Counted from the first letter of the stretch, positions 24,443-35,475 are shown. The stretch is 64,000 nucleotides of DNA from Proteles cristata cristata (GCA_017311185.1 JAESUZ010001069.1:752501-816500), one strand, 5' to 3'. The notes: generated from the sequence alone by a model not told the origin. Numbers and translations: made by a program.

Positions 24443-24833
24443 GCGGGTGCGCCTGCCGCCATTGTAGCTCCAGGGCGGCTGGGATCCCTGAAAGAGACGC
24501 GCAGACACCGGGCATCCGCGCTCCTGGCTGGCTGGAACTCGAGAGGGAAGGCAAAAAGCTAAAAACTGGAAATTTGCCTGTGAGTTCGTGTTTCGGGTGA
24601 CGAGCCATAGAGAGACCCGGTTTTCCTCACTCCAGCGGCGGCGCGCCTGCCGCCATTGTAGCTCCAGGGCGGCTGGGACCCCTGAAGGAGACGCGCAGAC
24701 ACCAGGCGTCCGCGCTCCTGGCTGGCTGGGGCTCGAGAGGGAAGGCAAAGAGCTAAAAACTGGGAAATTTGCCTGTGAGTTCGTGTTTCGGGTGACGAGC
24801 CATAGAGAGACCCGGTTTTCCTCACTCCAGCGG
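24443..24833 (+). repeat. Two tandem ~195-bp units in the L1 5' UTR
   Basis: Unit 1 (~24443-24637) and unit 2 (~24638-24833) share, in order, CGCCTGCCGCCATTGTAGCT, GACGCGCAGACACC, CTGGCTGGCTGG, TTTGCCTGTGAGTTCGTGTT and CCCGGTTTTCCTCACTCCAG, with few mismatches and a one-base length difference. The spacing is 194-195 bp throughout. Confidence 0.92.
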
Positions 24834-25226
24834 GCTCAGGCTACGCGGACGCTGCAGGCAAGCCCCCGCGCATGCGCACCAGAGCCGACCAGAGAAGAAA
24901 GCAGCGATCCTGACTCCGCCCCCAGAGCTCAGCAGGGAGCCTGGAATAGCCCGAGGGGGTTGTCTGGGAAGCTGTGTCTAAGGCAACTTCAGCGGGGCGC
25001 GGGCTGGGATTTGGAGATTGGAACTGGCCTGGGTTGAAGAGTGCAACCAACTTCGGCTGCGTCCCCGGAACGGGGAGTTGACACGCCAAAAAAAAAAAAA
25101 AAAGCGAGCTGCAGCGCGGGGTTCAAGAAGGGACTGGAGCACCGTCACTCTCCTTCCCACAATCGCCAAGGCAGAACCCCCGCCTGAGGCATCGGATCAC
25201 GCCACGCCCATCCCTGCCTGAGAGGT

Positions 25227-25348
25227 GCCCTCCTCCCTTTTTTTTTTCTTTTTCCTTTTTTTTTCTTCTTTTTTTTTCTTCTTTCTTTTTTTTTTTCCTT
25301 TCTTTTCTCTTTTTTTTCTTCTTTTTTCTCTTTTCTCGCTTTTTTCCC
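25227..25348 (+). repeat. Polypyrimidine (TTC/T)n tract in the L1 5' UTR
   Basis: About 120 bp of almost pure T and C, with runs of up to ten T. Confidence 0.9.
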
Positions 25349-26144
25349 CAAAACACTGACCTGATTAACTCTGGTCGCCAGCTTGCTTAAACAATCACAA
25401 GTCCATTCTGTAAATGTAAATTCTACACCTACCGACTTTATCAGCTATTTCTCTCAGGAGTAATTAGACTATATAGTTTCTCTGGATAATTCCAGCATCC
25501 TTCTCTCACCTATCCAACCACATTCTACCCTTTACCTCTTTGAAAAAAGTTTCTTATCCCTTCTGCCTGTTCATTCTATTTCCAAATCTGCCTTGTCTCA
25601 CCCTGCCTTCTCTCTTTTTCTCTATGCTCTTCAACCAGCACTGCATACACACGGCTATTTAACTGTAGCTGGGAAATCCAGGTATATGCTTTAAACCGTT
25701 CTTTGTCCATCGGTTTTCTTCTTTTTTCCTTTTCTTTTCCCCTTTTTGACCCTTTTATGTATTTTATGCTCCCTATTCGCCCTCCCTCCTCCGTCTTTTC
25801 TATTAACTTTTTCGTTTTCCCTCTCACTTTGCATGTTAGTTGAATCAGCCTGTGCGTTTGTGTGCTCCTGCTCCCTGTGTGTCTGTCTGTCTGTTTTCTT
25901 TTCCAGGGCTACCTCAAGAAACAAGCTAGAGTACACAAGGTGAAGAGTCCCAAATATCACTACGAATAGGAAAATAAAATAACTAAGGTCCCAACAAGAG
26001 TGACCGAGGGATACCATTCAAAAAACAATCTCTGAAAGGATAGGCCCTGGAAAGTCAAAGAGTCTTCTTGGATATAGCAGTGCTCATAGAAACAGAGAGC
26101 ATAACAGGTCTTTAAAACCAACAAGAGCCAGAAAGCTAACTAAA

Positions 26145-27038
26145 ATGACAAAACGAAAGAGCTCTCCTCCAAAGAAACTCCAAGAAGAAATGACAGCTAA
26201 TGAACTGCTCAAAACAGATATCAGCAGCATAAGTGAACAAGATTTTAGAATAATAATGGTGAAATTAATAGCAGGGCTTGAAAAAAACATAGGCGACATC
26301 AAAGAAACTATGGCTACAGACAGAATGGAAAATAAAAATAGGCATGAAGAATTAAAAAATGCGATAAATGAGATCCATAATAAATTAGAGGCCTCCAATG
26401 CACGGCTTGAAGAGGCAGAAAGGAGAATAAGTGATTTAGAAGACACCATTATAGAAAAACAAGAAGCTGACAAAAAAAGAGACAAACTGATCCAGGAACA
26501 GGAAAGAAGAATTCGAGAGCTCAGCGACACGGTCAAATGCAACAATATCCGTATCATAGGAATCCCAGAAGAGGAAGAGAGAGGGAAAGGTGCTGAAGGA
26601 GTCCTGGAACAAATTATAGCAGAGAACTTCCCCGACCTGGGGAAGGAAGTCAATGTGGAAATACAAGAGGCTCAGAGGACTCCTCTCAGACGTAACTTGA
26701 ATCGATCTTCTGCACGACATATCATCGTAAAAATGGCAAAATACAAGGACAAAGAGAGAATTTTGAAAGCAGCTAGGGAGAAAAGGGCCCTCACATACAA
26801 AGGGAAACCTATCAGAGTGGTGACAGACCTATCTACTGAAACGTGGCAGGCCAGAAAGGAATGGCAAGAGATCTTCAATGTGATGAACAGTAAAAATATG
26901 CAGCCAAGAATCCTCTATCCAGCAAGCCTGTCATTCAAAATAGAAGGAGAGATAAAAACCTTTCCAAATAAACAGAAATTGAAAGAATTTGTCACCACGA
27001 AGCCAGCCCTACAAGAAATCCTGAGGGGGATGCTCTGA
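26145..27038 (+). CDS. L1 ORF1 protein, intact
   Basis: 297-residue open frame encoding the L1 ORF1 RNA-binding chaperone, which in mammals forms trimers and coats L1 RNA in the cytoplasm. Visible parts: a basic N-terminus (TKRKSSPPKK), a charged coiled coil at about residues 40-130 (EELKNAINEIHNKLEASNAR…), an RRM-like start at 133-141 (NNIRIIGIP), and a C-terminal domain from about 189 (ARHIIVKMAKYKDKERIL) to the end. It is somewhat shorter than the 338-residue human protein. The ATG at 26145 is the first in frame, about 2.1 kb downstream of the element start; the stop is 46 bp before ORF2. This is a transposon gene, not a host gene. Expression is not shown. Confidence 0.95.
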   Translation: MTKRKSSPPKKLQEEMTANELLKTDISSISEQDFRIIMVKLIAGLEKNIGDIKETMATDRMENKNRHEELKNAINEIHNKLEASNARLEEAERRISDLEDTIIEKQEADKKRDKLIQEQERRIRELSDTVKCNNIRIIGIPEEEERGKGAEGVLEQIIAENFPDLGKEVNVEIQEAQRTPLRRNLNRSSARHIIVKMAKYKDKERILKAAREKRALTYKGKPIRVVTDLSTETWQARKEWQEIFNVMNSKNMQPRILYPASLSFKIEGEIKTFPNKQKLKEFVTTKPALQEILRGML

Positions 27039-27084
27039 AGGAAAGGTTGCAAGGAACAAAGATTCCAGAGACACCACCACAAAC

Positions 27085-30000
27085 ATGAACCCTACAAAAG
27101 ATACAAAGACTCTAAACCCACATATTTCAATAATAACACTGAATGTAAATGGGCTGAATGCTCCAATCAAAAGATATAGGGTAGCAGAATGGATTAAAAA
27201 CCAAAATCCATCTATATGCTGTCTACAAGAAACTCATTTTAGACGGGAAGATACCTTCAGATTAAAAGTAAGGGGATGGAGAAATATACATCATGCTACA
27301 GGAAATCAAAAGAAAGCCGGAGTAGCGATACTTATATCAGACAAACTGGACTTTAAATTAAAGACAATCACAAGAGATGAAGAAGGGCACTACATAATAA
27401 TTACAGGGTCCATCCATCAGGAAGAACTAACAATCATAAATGTCTACGCACCGAATATGGGAGCACCTAAATATCTCAAACAATTAATCACAGACAGAAA
27501 CAAGCTTCTAGATAAGAATGTGCTAATAGCAGGGTACTTTAGTACTCCACTTACAGCAATGGATAGGTCAACCAGACAGAAAATCACTAAAGAAATAATG
27601 GACTTGAAAGATACATTGGACCAGATGGACCTGGCGGATATATTTAGAACTTTACATCCTGAGGCCAGGGAATTTACTTTCTTCTCAAGTGCGCATGGCA
27701 CATTCTCCAAGATAGATCACATACTGGGACATAAAGCAGCCCTCAAGAAATATAAAAGAATAGAGATCATACCATGCACACTGTCAGATCACAATGCTTT
27801 GAAACTTGAAATCAATTACAGGAAGAAGTCTGGAAAACTTCCAAAAACATGGAGGTTAAAGAACACCCTTCTAAAGAATGAATGGGCCAATCAGGCAATT
27901 AGAGATGAAATTCAAAAATATATGGAAACAAATGAAAATGAAAACACAACAATTCAAAATCTATGGGATGTGGCAAAGGCAGTCCTAAGAGGAAAGTACA
28001 TTGCTCTCCAGGCCTATTTCAAGAGATTAGAAAAAGCACAAGTCCAAAATCTAACAGCTCACCTAAAGGAACTAGAGGCAGAGCAACAAGAACGCCCTAA
28101 ACCCAGTAGAAGAAGAGAAATAGTAAAAATTAGAGCAGAAATAAACAACATCGAGACCAAAGAAACAATTGAACAGATCAATGAAACCAAGAGTTGGTTT
28201 TTTGAAAAAGTAAACAAAATTGTCAAACCTCTAGCCAGACTTATCCAAAAGAAAAGAGAGAGCACCCAAATAGACAAAATTATGAATGAAAATGGACTTA
28301 TTACAACCAACCCCTCAGAAATACAAGCAATTATCAGGGAATACTATGAAAATTATATGCCAACAAATTGGACAACTTAGAAGAAATGGACAAATTCCTA
28401 AACACACACTCACTACCAAAATTCACACGGGAAGAAATAGAAAACCTGAACAGACCCATAACGAGTGAAGAAATTGAATCAGTGATCAAAAATCTCCCAA
28501 CAAATAAGAGCCCTGGACCTGATGGCTTCCCTGGGGAATTCTACCAGACATTTAAAACAGAATTAATCCCAATTCTTCTCAAGTTATTCCAAAAATAGAA
28601 AGCGAAGGAAAACTCCTGGACTCATTTTATGAAGCCAGCATCACACTGATTCCCAAGCCAGACAGAGATCCAGCAAAAAAAGAGAACTACAGGCCAATAT
28701 CCTTGATGAATACGGATGCAAAATTCTCAACAAGATCCTTGCAAATCGAATCCAGCAGCATATCAAAAGAATCATCCACCAAGATCAAGTGGGATTCATT
28801 CCTGGGTTACAGGGCTGGTTCAACATTCGCAAATCAATCAATGTGATCCATCATATTAATAAAAGAAAAGATAAAAACCGTATGATCCTGTCAATAGATG
28901 CAGAAAAAGCATTTGACAAAATACAGCATCCCTTCTTAATAAAGACTCGAGAAAGTTGGGATAGAAGGAACCTACTTAAACATCATCAAAGCCATCTATG
29001 AGAAGCCTTCAGCTAACATCATCCCCAACGGGGAAAAACTCAGAGCTTTCCCCCTGAGATCAGGAACACGACAGGGATGCCCACTCTCACCACTGCTGTT
29101 TAACATAGTGCTGGAATTCCTAGCATCAGCCATCAGACACCAAAAGGAAATCAAAGGCATCAGAATTGGCAAAGAGGAAGTCAAACTTTCACTCTTCGCA
29201 GATGACATGATACTCTACATCGAAAACCCGACAGACTCCACCAGAAGCCGACTAGAACTGATCCAAGAATTCAGCCAAGTTGCAGGGTACAAAATCAACG
29301 TACAGAAATCGGTTGCATTTTTATACACCAACAATGAAGCAACAGAAAGAGAAACCAAGAAACTGATCCCATTCACAATTGCACAAAAAACCATAAAATA
29401 CCTCGAAATAAACCTAACCAAGGATAGAAGAGATCTGTATGATGAAAACTATAGAAAACTTATGAAGGAAATTGAAGAAGACACAAAGAAGTGGGAAAAC
29501 ATTCCATGCTCATGGATAGGAAGAATAAATATAGTTAAGATGTCATTACTACCTAAGGCACTCTACACATTCAATGCAATTCCAGTCAAAATTGCACTAG
29601 CATACTTCTCAAAACTAGAACAAACTATCCAAAATTTGTATGGAACCACAAAAGACCCCGAATAGCCAAAGTAATCATGAAAAATAAAACCAAAACGGAG
29701 GGATCACCATTCCAGACTTTAACCTCTACTACAAAGCTGTCATCATCAAGACAGTATGGTATTGGCACAAAAACAGACACATAGACCAATGGAACAGAAT
29801 TGAGAACTCAGAAGGACCCAAAAGTATACAGCCAACTAATCTTTGACAAAGCAGGAAAGAATATCCGATGGAAAAAAGACAGCCTTTTTAACAGATGGTG
29901 TTGGAGAACTGGACAGCAACATGCAGAAGAATGAAACTAGATCATTTTCTCACACCATGCACAAAAATAAACTCAAAATGGATAAAGGACCTGAACGTGA

Positions 30001-30928
30001 GACAGGAAACCATCAAAACCCTAGAAGAGAAAGCAGGAAACAACCTCCTTAACTTCCACCGCAGCAACTTCTTACTTGACACATCCCCAAAAGCAAGGGA
30101 ATTAAGAGCCAAAATAAACTGTTGGGGACCTCCTCTAGATTAAAAGCTTCTGCACAGCCAAGGAAACAACCCAGAAAATTAATAGGCAACCAACGGAATG
30201 GGAAAGATAGTTGCAAATGACATATCAGATAAAGGGTTGATATCCAGAATCTACAAGGAACTCACCAAACTACACGCCCGAAAAACAAACAACCCAGTGA
30301 AGAAATGGGCAGAAGATATGAACAGACACTTCTCCAAAGAGGACATCCAGATGGCCAACAGACACATGAAACGATGCTCAGCATCCTCCTCATCAGGGAA
30401 ATACAAATCAAAACCACACTGAGATACCACCTCACGCCAGTCAGAGTGGCTAAAATGAGCCAATCAGAGAACTCTAGATGCTGGCGAGGATGTGGAGAAA
30501 CGGGCACCCTCCTACACTGTTGGTGGGAATGTAAACTGGTACAGCCCCTCTGGAAAACAGTGTGGAGGTTCCTAAGGAAACTAACAATAGAACTCCCCTA
30601 TGACCCAGCAATAGCACTGCTAGGAATTTACCCAAGGGATACAGAAATGCTGATGCATAGGAGCACATGTACCCCAATGTTCATAGCAGCACTCTCCACA
30701 ATAGCTAAAACCTGGAAAGAGCCTAAGTGTCCATCAACAGATGAATGGATCAAGAAGATGTGGTTTATCTATACCATGGAATACTACATGGCAATGAGAA
30801 ACAATGAAATCTGGCCATGTGTAGCAACATGGATGGACCTTGAGGGTGTTATGCTGAGCGAAATAAGTCAGGCAGAGAAAGACAAATATCATATGTGTGC
30901 ACGTATAGGAGGATTAGGAGGAACTTAA
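27085..30928 (+). pseudogene. L1 ORF2 (endonuclease-reverse transcriptase), frameshifted
   Basis: The first frame (27085-28380, 431 codons) covers the endonuclease and the start of the RT region: N20 in LNVNGLN, E49 in QETH, and TIINVYAPN are in place, but the active-site segment expected as GDFNTPL reads GYFSTPL (Y151, S153). Later parts are in other frames: 28368-28598 ([13 protein letters not shown]), 28789-29001 ([14 protein letters not shown]), 29108-29665 (FADD at 29195-29206), and 30305-30928 with the C-terminal cysteine motif CX3CX7HX4C ([18 protein letters not shown]). At least five frameshifts are seen, at about 28350, 28593, 28721, 28946 and 29632, mostly shortened A-runs, and further small indels lie between 29690 and 30130. 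All domains of a complete ORF2 are present but cannot be translated as one protein. Confidence 0.93.
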
Positions 30929-31199
30929 CAGAGGACCAAGGGGGAGAAGGGCGGAAATGGTGGGGGAAAGGGGGAGAGGCAAACCATGAGAGACTCTTGA
31001 ATGCTGACAAAAACTGAGGACTGGTGGATGTGGGGGGAGGAGGGGTGGGCATGGAGGAGGGCACTTGTGGGGATGAGCACTGGGTGTTATGTGGAAACTA
31101 ATTTGACAATTAACTATTTGTAAAAAATAAAAAAAAAATAAATAAAGCATAGACCTCAAAAAAAAAATAAAAAAATACATTTATAAAAAAAAAAAAAAA
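30929..31199 (+). other. L1 3' UTR and composite A-rich tail
   Basis: A G-rich 3' UTR (GGGGGAGAAGG, TGGGGGGAGGAGG) ends with an AATAAA-rich tail. The tail is interrupted by GCATAGACCTC (31147-31157) and TACATTTAT before the final A-run at 31184-31200. Confidence 0.85.
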
Positions 31200-31215
31200 A
31201 AGAGTATACTTAAGG
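31200..31215 (+). repeat. Right target-site duplication of the full-length L1
   Basis: AAGAGTATACTTAAGG, identical to 24012-24027. Confidence 0.95.
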
Positions 31216-32354
31216 CCATACTGAGAGCTTCTAAATTCTGAAGGTATCAGGAAGGGAGAAAAGATAAATGCTTCACCTTTGTTCACAAAAGTATATTTTA
31301 CCAAACTGCTGGTAGCTTAGGAGAAAAAAGAAAAGGGTTTCCTTAAATCTGGGAAAACAAAACACAAAGAATCAATGTTTCCAAACAAAAAAAAATCATC
31401 CTCACCAATTCTTCAGTTTCATGTAATTAATTCTTTTTGACCTTGATCTTTTGTTAGCAGTCTCATAAGTTATTAGTTTCTGCATTAGAGCTCTACAAAT
31501 TCATACCCAATTCAGTAGTTTGATCTGACAGGTTTCAGTGACCTGTACTTGTTACAGTCTTTTCCATTAGTCTCCTTGAAGATGAAGCACTATTACAGGA
31601 ACGTGTTGCAAAGCATTAGAATAAAACAATAAGTATCTGTAAACGACAAAAGACTAAGAGTGGCTACAGTCAGGGATGCCTGGGTGGCTCAGTTAGTTGT
31701 GTTCAACAGTTCATGGGTTCAAGCCCTGCAGTGCAGAGCCTGCTTGGGATTCTCTCTCTCCCTCCCTCTCTCTCTGCCCCTCCTTCACTCTCTCTCTCAC
31801 TCTCAAGATAAATAAATAAACTTAAAAAAAAAAAAAGAATGGCTATGGTTAAGGATCTGATGAGAGTTCATTATAATGCAATTGAAAAGGAAACTTCGTC
31901 ATTTCTGTGGCATACACCTTAAGATGATAACTGGGAAAGGAAGACAGAAAGATGGCCAACTAGGAGAATCGTGGGGTCACCTCCTCCTACAGACACAACA
32001 AGGTAACAACTATAGTATTACAACTCACTTTGAAAATGATCTGAAGACTGGCAGAATAGATCTTTCATAGCTAGATTTAGAGAGAAGGCCACTTTGGCCT
32101 TCTCTGGGATAGAGAAGAGATCAAGAACCAAACTCTGAGTGGGACTACCTGAAAAGAGGAGTAATATCATAAGAATGGACTACCTGAAAAGAGGAGTAAT
32201 ATCATAAGAACGGAGGAGCAAGGTGATAAAATCCCATACTGGGCACCCCGAGTCCTGAAGGCCACTACTTCGAAGGTATGTCCCCATATCGACTGACTTT
32301 GAAAATTAGTGGGGCTCAACTCCTGGACGGCCAGGGGGTGAAAGGAAATTAAAG
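31216..32354. other. Continuation of the unclassified sequence; one SINE
   Basis: Non-coding, AT-rich; joins the sequence ending at 24011 once the L1 is removed. It contains a SINE at 31671-31834. A 40-bp direct repeat around ACTACCTGAAAAGAGGAGTA occurs at about 32144-32174 and 32180-32210. Confidence 0.45.
31671..31834 (+). mobile_element. CAN-SINE, plus strand, with internal deletion
   Basis: GATGCCTGGGTGGCTCAGTT head, shortened middle, CT-rich body and long A tail. Flanks AAGAGTGGCTACAGT and AAGAATGGCTATGGT. Confidence 0.9.
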
Positions 32355-32487
32355 AGGGGGCTCCTGGCTAGCTCAGACAGTTGAGTGACTGACTGTTGAT
32401 CTCAGCTCAGGTCTTGATCTCAAGGTCATGAGTTCAACCCTTGTATTTATCTCCCTGCTGGGTGTGAAGCCTACTTAAAAAAAAATT
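32355..32487 (+). mobile_element. Short CAN-SINE subtype, plus strand
   Basis: GGGCTCCTGGCTAGCTCAGA head, GGTCATGAGTTCAACCC, ending GAAGCCTACTTAAAAAAAAA without the CT-rich body. Target-site duplication not clear. Confidence 0.8.
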
Positions 32488-34067
32488 ACTTTAAATATAA
32501 TTGAACTAAATGCTCCTATCAAAATATATAAGGTAGCTGAATGGATTAAAAAAAAGATTCAGCTAATGTTGCTTAAAGACTCATTTCAGACCTAAAGATA
32601 CATACAGGGATGGAAAAGGGCATTCCATTCAAATGGAAATTTAAAAAAAGGTGGGGTGGCAACACTCAGATTACATATATATTAAAACAAAGACCATAAC
32701 AAAAGACAAAAAAGGTAGTTACATATGATAAAGGGATCAATTCAACAAAGGGATATAACAATTATAAATATCTATATATCCAACACAAAAGTACCTAACT
32801 GTATAAAGCAAATGTTACAATCAAAAGGGAGAAATTTACAATAACACAGTAATATTAGGGGCCTTTAACAACCACTTACATTAAATGGGATAGATCATCC
32901 AGATACAAAATCAGTAAAAAAAAAAAAATAGTGGCTTTGAACAACACCTAGATCAGATGGACTTAACCGATAATTACAGAACGTTCCACCAAAAAACAGC
33001 AAAATGCACATTCTTTCCATGTGCACACGGAGCATTCTCCAAAATAGATCACATGATAGGCCATAAAACAAGTCTCAATAAATTCAAAATTAAAATCATA
33101 TCAAGCATCTATTCTGACCATAGTGGTTTGAAACTAAAAATCAATTACAAGGGGGAAAAAAAACCTAGAAGAAACATAAGTAATGGTGGTTAAATAACCT
33201 GTTACTAAACAATTAATGGATTAATGAAGAAATCAAAGGGAAAATTTATAAAATAGCAGGAGACAATTAAAAATAAAAATTCTATCGTTCAAAATCTTTG
33301 GGATACAGCAAAAGCAGTTCTAAGAGGAAAGTTTATAGCAATAAAGGCCTATTTCCAGAAATGAAGAAAAACTTAATCTATCCATTCACAAAGAGAACTA
33401 AAAAGGAATAACAAAGCCCAGATTTAGTAGAAGGAAGGAAATTACAAAGATTAGAAAGGAGATAAATGAGAGAATTAAAAGAATTAGAAAAGATCAAAAG
33501 CTGATCTTTTAACAGAGTTAATTCTTTGAAAGATAAACCAAGAGCTGATTCTTTGAAAGATAAACAAAATGTATAAACTTTTAACCAGACTAATCAAGAA
33601 ATAAAGAAAGAGAACTCAAATAAATAAAATCAAGAATAAAAAAGGAGAAGTTATACCTAACACCACAGAAATACAAGAAATTATAAGAGATCACTATGAA
33701 AAAGTATATAACAACAAATTGGATAATCTACAAAAAATAAGTTCCTAGAAGCATACAATCTTCCAAGACTGAATCAGGAAGAAATATGAATTATGAACAG
33801 ACCCATTACTAGTAACACATTTGATAATTTGATAATAAAAATAAATTTGATAATGAAAAATAAAACAAACAAACAATAAACTTCAGCATACACCAAAGTC
33901 CAGGATCAGATGGCTTCACAGGTGAATTCAACCAAACATGTAAAGAAGAGCTAATACTTATCCCTCTCAAAACAATTCCAAAATAGAACAGAAAGGAAGG
34001 CTACAAAATTCATTCTATGAGGCCACCATGACCTTGATACCAAGAGAAACAAAGGCATTACAAAACA

Positions 34068-34290
34068 AAGGAAGGAAGGAAGGAAGGAAGAAGAAAGAAG
34101 GAAGAAGAAAGAAAGAAAGAAAGAAAGAAGGAAGGAAGGAAGGGAAGGAAGGAGGAAGGAAGGAGGGAGGGAGGGGAAGGGGAAAGGAAGGAAGGGAGGG
34201 AGAGGGGGAGGGAGGGAGAGAGAAAAAGGAAGAAGGAAGGAAGGAAGGAAGGAAGGAAGGAAGGAAGGAAGGAAGGAAGGAAGGAAGGAA
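34068..34290 (+). repeat. (GGAA)n-rich microsatellite
   Basis: About 220 bp of GGAA, GGGA and GAAA units, ending in ~13 clean GGAA repeats (34237-34290). It lies inside the L1 ORF2 remnant, at a naturally A/G-rich spot. Confidence 0.95.
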
Positions 34291-34353
34291 ATTACAGACC
34301 AATATCCCTGACGAACATGGGTGCAAAAATCCTCAACAAAACTTTAGCAAACT

Positions 34354-34570
34354 GGGGCGCCTGGGTGGCTCAGTTGGTTAAGCGTCCGACTTTGGCTCAG
34401 GTCATGATGTCTCAGCTTGTGACTTCGAGCCCCACGTTGGGCTCTGTGCTGACTGCTCAGAGCCTAGAACCTGCTTCAGATTCTGTGTCTCCCTCTCTCT
34501 CTGCCCCTCCCCCACTCGCATTTTCTCTCTCTCTCTCTCTCAAAAATAAGTAAACATTTTAAAATTTTTG
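34354..34570 (+). mobile_element. CAN-SINE, plus strand, well preserved
   Basis: Near-consensus head GGGGCGCCTGGGTGGCTCAG with tRNA-like A box (TGGCTCAGTTGGTTAAGCG) and B box region (CTTCGAGCCCC), CT-rich body, A tail. Flanks TTTAGCAAAC and ATTAGCAAAC. Confidence 0.95.
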
Positions 34571-35475
34571 TAAATATTAGCAAACCAAGTTCAACAATAC
34601 ATTAAAGAAATAGTTCACCACAATCAAGTGAGATTTATTCCAGGAATGCAAACATGGTTCAATATATGCAAATCAATCAGTGTGATACTCCATATTAACA
34701 AAATGAAGAATAAAAATCGTATGATCTTCTCAATAGATGCAGAAAAAGCACGTGATAAAATTCAACATCCATTCATGATAAACATTCGCAACAAACTGGG
34801 TATAGAGAGAACATACCTCAAAAACACAATGAAGGCCGTATATAAGAAACCACAGCTTAACATCATACCCAATGGTGAAAGGCAGGAAGCTCTTCCTCCT
34901 AAGATCAGGAACAAGACAAGGATGTCCACTCTCACCACTTTTATTCATTATCGTACTGGAAGTCTAGCCATAGCAATCAGGCAGAAGAAAAATGAAAGGC
35001 ATCCAAATTGGTAAGGAAAAGTAAAACGGTCACTATTTGCAGATGACATGATATCATATATAGAAAATCCTAAGGGATCCACCAAAAAACTATTAGAACT
35101 AATATATGAATTCAGTGAAGTTACAGAAAACAAAATCAACATACAGAAATCTGCTGTGTTTCTATACACAACTAATAAAAGAGCAGAAATGGAAATTAAG
35201 GAAACAATTCCATTTATAATTTGAAAACTATAAGACGTTGATTAAAGAATTTGAAAACAACACAAATAAATGGAAATATACACCATGCTCACAGATTGAA
35301 AGAATTAATATTGTTAAAATGTTCATATCACCCAAAGCAACAACACCATTCATATTCTTCATAGAATTAGAATCGAAAAAAATCCTAAAGTTTGTATGGG
35401 ACCACAAACAGACCCCAAATAGTCAAAGCAATATTGAGGAAAAAAAGAACAAAGCTGAAAGTATCACACCTCCCT

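Larger units (their letters stand above)
24028..26144 (+). promoter_or_regulatory. L1 5' UTR / internal promoter with tandem units
   Basis: About 2.1 kb, GC- and CpG-rich in its first 1.2 kb, as expected for an L1 internal Pol II promoter. AAGATGGCGG at 24039-24048 resembles a YY1 site near +12, the place where human L1 also has one. Two ~195-bp tandem units lie at 24443-24833. A long polypyrimidine stretch follows at 25227-25348. Promoter activity is inferred from the family. Confidence 0.75.
24028..31199 (+). mobile_element. Full-length LINE-1 element H, plus strand
   Basis: Complete 7.2-kb element: 5' UTR 24028-26144, ORF1 26145-27038, 46-bp spacer, ORF2 27085-30928, 3' UTR and A-rich tail to 31199. 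It starts GGGAGGGAGGCAAGATGGCG and is bounded by a perfect 16-bp target-site duplication, so the insertion is recent relative to the other L1 copies here. ORF1 is intact. ORF2 has several frameshifts and altered endonuclease active-site residues, so the copy as written could not move by itself. Confidence 0.97.
32490..35475 (+). mobile_element. Old LINE-1 fragment I, plus strand (ORF2 to 3' part)
   Basis: Begins in the ORF2 endonuclease (AACTAAATGCTCCTATCAAAA) and runs through RT (SIDAEKARDKIQHP near 34730) to the ORF2 C-terminal side at about 35475. The endonuclease segment SKIDHMIGHK is readable at 32957-33193. Many frameshifts. It contains a long GGAA microsatellite (34068-34290) and a SINE (34354-34570). 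Confidence 0.85.

Noticed and set aside
26084..26653. 189-codon minus-strand frame
   Set aside because: It is the antisense shadow of the intact L1 ORF1; similar shadows occur opposite other ORF1 copies (for example 2303-2545).
30474..31180. Minus-strand frames opposite the L1 3' end
   Set aside because: Antisense of ORF2 C-terminus and 3' UTR; the same text recurs at every L1 3' end in the window.
34015..34381. Long Ser/Pro/Leu-rich and Lys/Glu/Gly/Arg-rich open frames on both strands
   Set aside because: They are translations of the GGAA microsatellite; no start context, domain or conservation is expected.
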